DNA of 64,000 bases from positions 26,179,101 to 26,243,100 of the forward strand of contig CM033396.1 of assembly GCA_019426215.1 (NCBI GenBank), read 5' to 3'. This document shows positions 57,274-64,000 of this stretch, in pieces (the first letter of the stretch is position 1; each line of letters opens with the position of its first letter). The position numbers were made by a program, and so were the translations under genes. This DNA is from Buddleja alternifolia (lineage: Eukaryota; Streptophyta; Magnoliopsida; Lamiales; Scrophulariaceae). The notes under the pieces are model-generated. The model was not told the origin of the DNA, searched no databases, and saw only the letters and a list, made by a program, of their open reading frames with translations.

Positions 57274-60200
57274 ATGCAGGTACCTAGAGCCAGCACCGAT
57301 ACTTCAGTTTGGTACTTTGATAGTGGATCGTCAAGACACATGACTGGTTCCAAGAATCTTCTAGTCTACTATCAAGCTACCAACGGTCCTCAAGTTATAT
57401 TCGGTGATAACTCAAAAGGTAAAACAAAAGGTATAGGTATCATGCATAGGGGGAACATCATGATTAGTGATGTTTATTATGTTGAGGGTCTTAAGCATAA
57501 CCTGTTAAGCATTAGTCAATTTTGTGATAAAGGCTTTGAAGTAAAATTTTCAAGCGACTTCTGCTATGTTAACGACGCTAAGACTAAGTCTACTAAATTA
57601 AGAGGAAAAAGAACAAACAATGTGTATTTAGTAGATTGGGATTCTACAGTTGATAACAACCCCACGTGCTTTGTTGCTAAAAGTCAAAATGAATTGGGTT
57701 GGTTATGGCATAGAAAAATGAATCACCTCAACTTCAAGGCAATCTCTCAGTTAGTATCGCTAAATCTTGTAGAGGGATTACCTAAAGGTTCCTTTCAAAA
57801 GAATCGCTTATGTGATGCATGTCAAATGGGTAAACAAGTTAAGTCATCTTTCAAAAAGAAACCATGTCTATCTCCTTCTAGAGTTCTTGAACTATTGCAT
57901 TTAGATTTGTTTGGACCTATTCAAATCATGAGTGTTAGTGGCAAAAAGTACTCGCTAGTAATAGTTGATGATTTCTCTCGCTATACATGGGTAGAATTTC
58001 TAGCAACCAAAGATGAAACCAGTGTCAAGCTCACATCGCTAATTCGTCAATTGCAAAATTCAAAAGATCTAAAAGTGACAAGAATTAGAAGCGATAGAGG
58101 AACTGAATTTACTAACCAAGTTGTTGAGAAGTTTTGTATAGATTTAGGAATACTTCATGAGTATTCTGCTCCTAGAACACCTCAACAGAATGGAGTTGCT
58201 GAGCGATGGAACAGAACGCTTAAAGAAGCCGCAAGGACGATGTTAGCAGAGTCCAAGCTGCCTCAAAGGTTTTGGGCCGAAGCCATCAACACCGCTTGTT
58301 ACACTTAGAACCGGTGTATGATTAACAAGCAACATGAGAAGACTCCATATGAGTTGTGGAAGGGACGTAAGCATAACGTTTCATACTTTTATGTATTTGG
58401 TTCAAAATGTTTCATTCATAACAATGAATCTCACAGCCTAAAGACATTTGATCCTAAAGCAGATGAGGGAATCTTTCTAGGCTATGCCAAGAATGGAAAG
58501 AGTTTTCGCATCTTAAATAAGATCAAATCGAAGGTTGAAGAATCCATTCATGTTGTGTTTGATGATGCTAACCAAGAACGTAGTAAGGTTAATCCTGATG
58601 ATGTAGGAACTGAAGATCTCTCCCAACAAGCATCGTAAATCAACCTTAGTGATGATAGTGATGATGAGGATGATGGGATTCATGTACTTTCTTCCAAGGA
58701 TACTCGTGAGGTTAACAAAAATGATAATGTCAGAATCGCTGATGATCATGAAGAGAATGATCATCAAGAGCAGATTGGAACTGTGAATGATGCAGCGTCT
58801 ACGCAAGAGACAAATGAGAATCAAGCGATTAACAGCCAAGAGTCTCTTAACCCATTCCAACCAGACCATAAATGGCTTAGAGATCATCCACCAGAGCTAG
58901 TAATTGGAGATATTGAAGCACCTGTTAGAACTAGGTCCGCTACATTTAATGAGGCCATGTTCGCAAGTTTCCTATCTCAAATGGAACCAAAGAAAGTGGA
59001 TGAAGCGCTTAATGATTCGAGTTGGGTAGAAGCAATGCAAGAAGAGCTTAACCAATTTGAAAGAAGCAAGGTTTGGACGCTAGTACCAAGACCAACTCAC
59101 CAAGGAGTTATTGGAACGAGATGGGTTTTTAGGAACAAAATGGATGAAGATGGCATTGTTATAAGAAACAAAGCTAGATTAGTCGCTCAGGGTTATTGTC
59201 AAGAAGAAGGTATTGACTTTGATGAAACGTATGCCCCAGTAGCCCGCCTTGAAGCAATTAGGATGTTCCTAGCGTTTTCCGCATTCAACAAGTTCACAGT
59301 ATACCAAATGGACGTGAAGAGTGCATTCTTGAATGGTAAACTCCAAGAAGAAGTCTATGTGGAGCAACCACCAGGATTCATCAACAACCATGGCAAAAGT
59401 ATGGTCTACACACTGTATAAGGCACTCTATGGCCTTAAACAAGCACCAAGAGCATGGTATGACACTCTCTCTATCTTCCTTATAGGTAAAGGCTTTTCAA
59501 AAGGCAGCGTTGACACAGCGTTATTTAAAATTACCCATAATAAAGATATTCTCTTAGTCCAAATCTATGTTGATGATATTATATTTGGTTCTACTAATAA
59601 GCGACTGTGTGAGAAATTTTCGAAAATGATGCAAGATCAATTTGAAATGAGCATGATGGGTGAATTAACTTTCTTCTTAGGATTACAAGTTAAGCAACTC
59701 CCTAATGGAATATTTATAAACCAAGCTAAATATACTAGAGATATGATTAAGAAATTTGGTATGGAAAATGCATCATCTTCAAAAATTCCAATGAGCCAGA
59801 CGCTTAAGTTAGATAAAGATGAAAGTGGGAAGAAAATTGATATCACTAACTATAGGGTATTATTGGATCACTTCTTTATCTTACCGCTAGTAGACCTGAT
59901 ATTATGTTTTCGGTATGCATGTGTGCACGTTTTCAATCTGATCCTAGAGAATCACACTTAATTGCTACCAAGAAGATCCTTAAGTACCTAAAAAGCACAC
60001 AAAATGTGGGCTTATGGTATCCACATGATTCTTCTTTTGAACTAATTGGTTATTCAGATGCAGATTTTGCAGGATGCAAAATAGATAGAAAAAGTACTAG
60101 TGGTACATGTCAATTTCTAGGTGATAGACTAGTTTCGTGGCATAGTAAGAAACAACAATCCATAGCGACTTCTACCGCTGCGGCAGAATATGTAGCCGCT

Positions 60201-60512
60201 GGAAGCTGTTGTGCACAAATCCTTTGGATGAGGCAACAACTTAGAGATTATGGAATAAGCCTAGGTCCTACCCCAATCCATTGTGATAACCAAAGTGCTT
60301 TAGCTATGACCCAAAATCCTGTTCTTCATTCTAGAACCAAACACATTGACATTAGATACCATTTCTTGCGTGACCATGTTCAAAATAAAGATATCTCCAT
60401 GCACTTCATTGGAACTGACAAACAACTGGCAGATATCTTCACAAAAGCGCTCAACGAACAACGCTTTCTCACTTTGAGAAGTGAATTAGGTATGATCGAT
60501 TTAAACGTTTAA
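57274..60512 (+). pseudogene. Pol polyprotein of the copia element, broken
   Basis: Pol starts at an ATG (57274) directly after TAA and lies in a different frame from gag. Domains in order: protease (WYFDSGSSRHMTG), pre-integrase zinc finger (HRKMNHLN...CDACQMGKQ), integrase core (LHLDLFGP, RIRSDRGTEF, TPQQNGVAERWNRTL), reverse transcriptase ([37 protein letters not shown] at about 59566), RNase H (YSDADFAGCKIDRKSTSG, STAAAEY, DNQSA). Breaks: TAG at 58306–58308 near the end of the integrase core, TAA at 58636–58638 before the reverse transcriptase, and a shift near 59855–59870 in the reverse transcriptase/RNase H connection. Both stops could be single C-to-T changes of Gln codons. The catalytic motifs listed are otherwise still readable. 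Confidence 0.9.
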
Positions 60513-61185
60513 ATCATAAAGCATCATATTTAATAGGCATATAATTTAAGGGGAATCCACTTTATGTTTATGTCTAAAGCGTTTATCAAAAATTTGAAAT
60601 GAGTCATCAACTTTAGGGGGAACTCTAAAATTGTACTTACTTCAATGTATCAAGCGACGGTGATCAAAAATGACTTTCAAAATCTTAAGCATTGATCACT
60701 AGCTTTTATCTTTTATGCATGACAAAATCAATCTCTAATAATGTTGTCTCTCATAAATCCAAGCGATTGATTCATTTATTGAAATATTTTATGAAAAGAC
60801 TTCAGCGTTGAAAGGATTCCCACTTTAACGCTAAGTAACTCGATTTAAAAAAAAAAAAAATCATGCATAGTTTTCATTGCTAAAGATAACGTGTGGATAA
60901 GTCCAAAAGATCAGATTTGACAACTACCCACACGTGCCTATCAAATCGAACTGACGGTTACGATTCTTATCTAAACCGAGGCGGTTCAGTGATTGCATGA
61001 GTCTGAGTAAGTGTCAGTACACTATCAGGCGCGTGCACTTCACGCTGAAAATTTCAAATTTTTTCAAACCGTTTCAAATTAACTGCGGATTCGAAAAATG
61101 GTATAGTACCCTACTTTACCACACTTTTTGACATCCGAAATTAAATGTACACGGTTCAGATTCCTTTTGTCATTAACCTCTGAAC
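60513..61185 (+). other. Non-coding spacer between pol and the downstream ORF
   Basis: About 670 bases inside the copia element. It contains two GGGGGAA-type purine stretches (TTTAAGGGGAATCC near 60546, CTTTAGGGGGAACTC near 60612) that resemble polypurine tracts, and an A-run near 60846. No LTR start is present, so the element continues past it. Confidence 0.55.
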
Positions 61186-61351
61186 ACGTGTCATTTATCT
61201 GTCAATTGAGGAGTTACTTTCACCTTCTATTTAAACTCACCAAGACTTTTACAGAAAACCTTTATCACTTCCAATCTTTCCTACTGTAAAAGCTTTTTCT
61301 CTCCAAAGGCAAAAACCCCTCTATTTTCTTCAAAAGCTTCAACTTTCAGCA
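61186..61351 (+). promoter_or_regulatory. Promoter-like leader of the envelope-position ORF
   Basis: ACACGTGTCATTT (G-box/ABRE-like core CACGTG, near 61186) is followed by CTATTTAAACTC, a plausible TATA box (near 61229), then a pyrimidine-rich leader and GCAATGGCACCC around the ATG at 61352. This is the layout of an ordinary plant gene start, inside a retroelement. Function is inferred from motifs and spacing only. Confidence 0.5.
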
Positions 61352-63454
61352 ATGGCACCCAAAGTTTCAAAATCTTCCAAGACAGCAACTAAACCAATTA
61401 CAGTTAACGCCGGATTTTTGGTTAACTGGGACTATCTTTTTGATAACCAGAACTTCCCTCTTCGAAAGATTCTTCCACTCGTTCAAGAATCTGGTTTGAA
61501 AGACATGCTTACTACTACTTTCAACTACTTTGAAGAAGAATCTCTCCACTTTTTCTCCAATGGTCAAATTTCTGAAGACGGAAATTTCATATCCTGCGTC
61601 TTCCCCTCTGCAAAAGAGACCTTTGTCCTCACTCCTTCTCTGGTTTCTTCATTACTTGTTCTGCCTAATACTGGCATTGAGATAGAACGTGTAAATCTCG
61701 GCGATGCTACCAAAGTTTGGGACGTGATAAAGAAAGAAGATGTTCACAACGCCTACGAGCCCAACTTCAAGAAGAACGATATGAAAGGCGAATATGTCAT
61801 CCTCGCTGACATATGTTCAAAGATTATTGAATGCAGAAAAGGGACGTTCGATAAAGTCACTAACATTCAATACAAGATGATGGTTGCCATCCTGACCAAG
61901 TTAAAAGTTAACTGGTCTCTTTACGTGTTCAATCGCTTCAAAGTAGCGATGGCTAAGTTTATTAATCCCAAGCCTTACGGGATTTTGCTAAGTCGTATTC
62001 TCTGCTCTAGCGGATATACGCAAGCGTCTGGGAAAAAGATCCCAGCGACCAAGTTTTATGGCAAGAAAATGATAAGCGAGCTTCTTAACCCGCGGAAACC
62101 TGGCGGAGCAGCGGTTCCAAAAGATCAGCGTGTTGTTCGCAGTGATGATGAAGATCAAGCGTCTTCTTCATCACTTCATCATCATCATCAGAAGAAGTGG
62201 TGGTCAAGCGACCTAAGAGAAAGATCATTGTCAAAGTCGCTGAGCCATCCAAGCCCGCAAAGAAGCAAAAGCCTGAACTGAAGAAGAAGAAGCCGGAACC
62301 CAAAAAGAAACAAAAGATCCCTTCTCCTTCTCCCTCGCCTAAGTCTCCTTCTCCTCCTCCAGCGTTTTTCTTTTCCGTTCCTGAGGAAGAAGAGACAGCA
62401 GTGGAAGAAGAAGTACCGCTTGCACGAAGGCGTACTCCTACTCCCACTCTCGCAGTATCTTCTAGCGCTCCCACAAATCCAGCGCTTAGAGAGTCAGCGA
62501 GTGCTTCCGTCTCTGACGCTGTTCCCGAAATCAGCTCAGATCCTCAAGCCGTTTCTCCATCTGAAAGGCTTCCCAATGTTCAGGGTAAGTATTTGCTAAG
62601 CAAATTAGTCTATCCTTTCCTCGTTAGTTTCCTAAGTCTCTAACGCTAGGATAAAAACAAAAAATTTCTCTCAGCGCCAAGTGAAGCAGATATTCATTAT
62701 GTTCTCAACACGCTTGAAGAACTAAATATCCCTATTCGTGCTGATCCAATAACTTCTTTTATCGATTTAGAACCCGAAGAAGAAGTTCGGGAGCTTGAGG
62801 AACTTGTCCAAGAAACAGATCAAGCGACTAAGACAGTCGATGATAGTCCTCAGGGTAAGCGATGTAGTATTTTCTTTGTAAATTTCTACTCAGTAGGAAT
62901 TTTTGCTTGCTTTTCTCAATCGCTTACATGTGTCAGCTCATGACGGAGCTCATGATGAACCAATCGCTGAAGCCCCTCCTCTCTCGGAGACTCCAGTTGA
63001 ACTAGACGTGGACATGGCAACTGTTGTGAATATTGCTAAAGAAGCATTCCAAGTTCTTCCTGACGCTGAAAGCTCATCAGCGAGTGAAGCAACTTTCAAC
63101 GCTGAGCGGTTGATAGAAGTGGCCCCCATTCCAACAGAAGCTATTGCCCTTGTTCCTACGCCAACCAGACCTCCTCCTCGTGTCATTGATTTCTTCCCGC
63201 ACGGATATCATCCAGACGTCGAATTTTATTATGCCGCCAGAGAACGTGACGCTCAAATGCTTGCCGAGTTGGAAATAAACTTTCAAACCACTCTCCATCG
63301 GCCCGATATGTCCAACACCAAGAAATTTGAGTTTTTCGAGCGTATTGCAGATCTAGGACTATATGACTTAGAGCGACTTCAATCTCGCCTTGAGTACATT
63401 CGTCGTCCAGTGTTCAATTTGGAGGAGAGGTGGAGGTGGGAGGGCTCTTGGTAG
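61352..63454 (+). pseudogene. Envelope-position ORF of the Sirevirus-like element, with two predicted introns
   Basis: First part 61352–62281 (starts MAPKVSKSSK) resembles the plant-transposon-associated domain found in ORFs downstream of pol in Sireviruses and other repeats (FPLRKILPLVQESGLKDML; YGKKMISELLNPRKPGG). It leaves frame in a (CAT)n tract near 62180. The Lys/Pro-rich continuation is in the second frame (62197 on), so a slippage frameshift is likely. Two GT–AG introns of phase 1 fit: 62585–62674 and 62855–62936. Both donors read CAGG|GTAAG, and they enclose a 180-base exon. The last exon runs from 62937 and is cut at about 63420 by gypsy DNA. The proteins have acidic and Pro-rich parts. 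I see no clear transmembrane segment, so an envelope role is not shown. Confidence 0.65.
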
Positions 63455-64000
63455 CTTCTTTTTCTTCCTCTTCAAAATCAAGCACCGGTGGTGTCTCGAG
63501 TGGTACTTCAATTTCCTTCCCACTTCTCAATGTGATTGCACTTGCATTTTCTTTAGGATTGATTGTTTGAGAAGGTAACTTTCCCGAACCTTGGGCCTCA
63601 ATTCGACTCATCGAAGTGGCCAATTGACTCATTTGAGTCTCTAAATGCTTTAAACTTGCCTTTGTTTCTTGCTTGAATTGAATTTGGTCTTGAGCAAGAG
63701 CCTTTACAATATCTTCTAAAGACAAGTTGGAATTGGAGCTTGAACTAGGAGAAGGGACTTGTGGCTTAGGTGGGAAAGGCGGTGATGGTCCTTGATTATA
63801 TCCGTGATTGTATCCTTGATTATTCCCGTGATAGTTGGGACCATTTGAATTTCTATAGCTAAAGTTCGGGTGATCCCTCCATCCGGCATTGTAAGAGTTA
63901 GAGTAAGGATCATGTTTTCGATGGGGTTGTCCGGGAAATCCTCCAATCGCATTTGCTTGCTCGGTTGGCTCCTCTTGTAGTGTAGGGCACATGTCCGTGG
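63415..64000 (-). pseudogene. Gag C-terminal fragment of another gypsy (Athila/Tat-type) element
   Basis: A minus-strand frame from the right edge to about 63415. It has MCPTLQEEPTEQANAIGGFP, Asn/Gly/Tyr-rich sequence, SLEDIVKALAQDQIQFKQET, and the family motif NPKENASAITLRSGKEIE. These mark the end of gag just before protease in Athila/Tat-type elements. The frame is open but stops at the junction with the copia element, so protease and pol are missing on this side. The rest of gag and the LTR lie beyond the window. Confidence 0.85.

Larger units (their letters stand above)
53408..63420 (+). mobile_element. Sirevirus-like Ty1/copia retrotransposon, 3' end missing
   Basis: Order: 5' LTR (53408 to about 54858), primer binding site, a large separate gag, pol in copia order (protease, integrase, reverse transcriptase, RNase H), and a further ORF in the envelope position. 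The layout, size and extra 3' ORF fit the Sirevirus lineage. The element is cut at about 63420 by gypsy sequence on the other strand, and no 3' LTR is present. Two stop codons and one frameshift break pol, so it is not autonomous. Confidence 0.88.

Noticed and set aside
62085..62474. 129-codon minus-strand frame
   Set aside because: Antisense shadow of the Lys/Pro-rich part of the downstream ORF; low complexity.

Overview
The window is nuclear DNA of a flowering plant. Its genes are split by AT-rich GT–AG introns, its proteins are plant-type, and its repeats are plant LTR retrotransposons, Mutator- and hAT-like foldback elements, SINE-like pieces and TTTAGGG-type telomeric repeats. The proteins fit a core eudicot, perhaps an asterid. 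This placement is inference only.

Gene-bearing part (1–26,400). Four host genes can be read exon by exon. (1) The 3' seven exons of mitochondrial pyruvate dehydrogenase E1-beta (1512–3777, +); its 5' exons lie beyond the window edge. (2) A complete TTC4/CNS1-type TPR co-chaperone (4848–8811, –; 8 exons, 362 aa), convergent with the first gene and containing a probable U12-type AT–AC intron. (3) A complete CDK-like Ser/Thr kinase with an MGC N-terminus (14974–19766, –; 7 exons, 512 aa). (4) A complete PME8-like pectinesterase (22237–26362, +; 5 exons, 392 aa), divergent from the kinase. Its third intron holds a 1.4-kb Mutator-like element with a 9-bp target duplication. Two LTR copies, one a clear solo LTR with target duplication, lie between genes 2 and 3.

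Repeat complex (about 26,750–38,300). A giant non-coding element of about 10.7 kb seems to be bounded by long terminal inverted repeats. Inside are two direct arrays of a roughly 177-bp repeat, long arrays of short units carrying TACGTCA (left) or TGACGTA (right), a degenerate telomere-repeat tract, and a GC-rich minisatellite. Two younger insertions sit inside it: a non-coding LTR element (29458–33572) and a 730-bp near-perfect foldback hairpin (34121–34850) with a 10-bp target duplication.

Retroelement-rich part (38,300–64,000). This holds an orphan LINE-type RNase H pseudogene, a 3.2-kb hAT-like element with long inverted arms, and an internally deleted Athila-type gypsy element (46820–53359, 5-bp target duplication). 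A Sirevirus-like copia element follows (53408 to about 63420). It has gag, a broken pol, and a downstream envelope-position ORF with its own promoter-like leader and two predicted phase-1 introns. Finally a fragment of another gypsy gag lies on the minus strand and runs off the right edge. The host genes look unrelated in function; they do not form a cluster or pathway. The less expected items are the AT–AC intron, the TGACGT-array giant element, the foldback hairpin, and the intron-containing ORF of the copia element.
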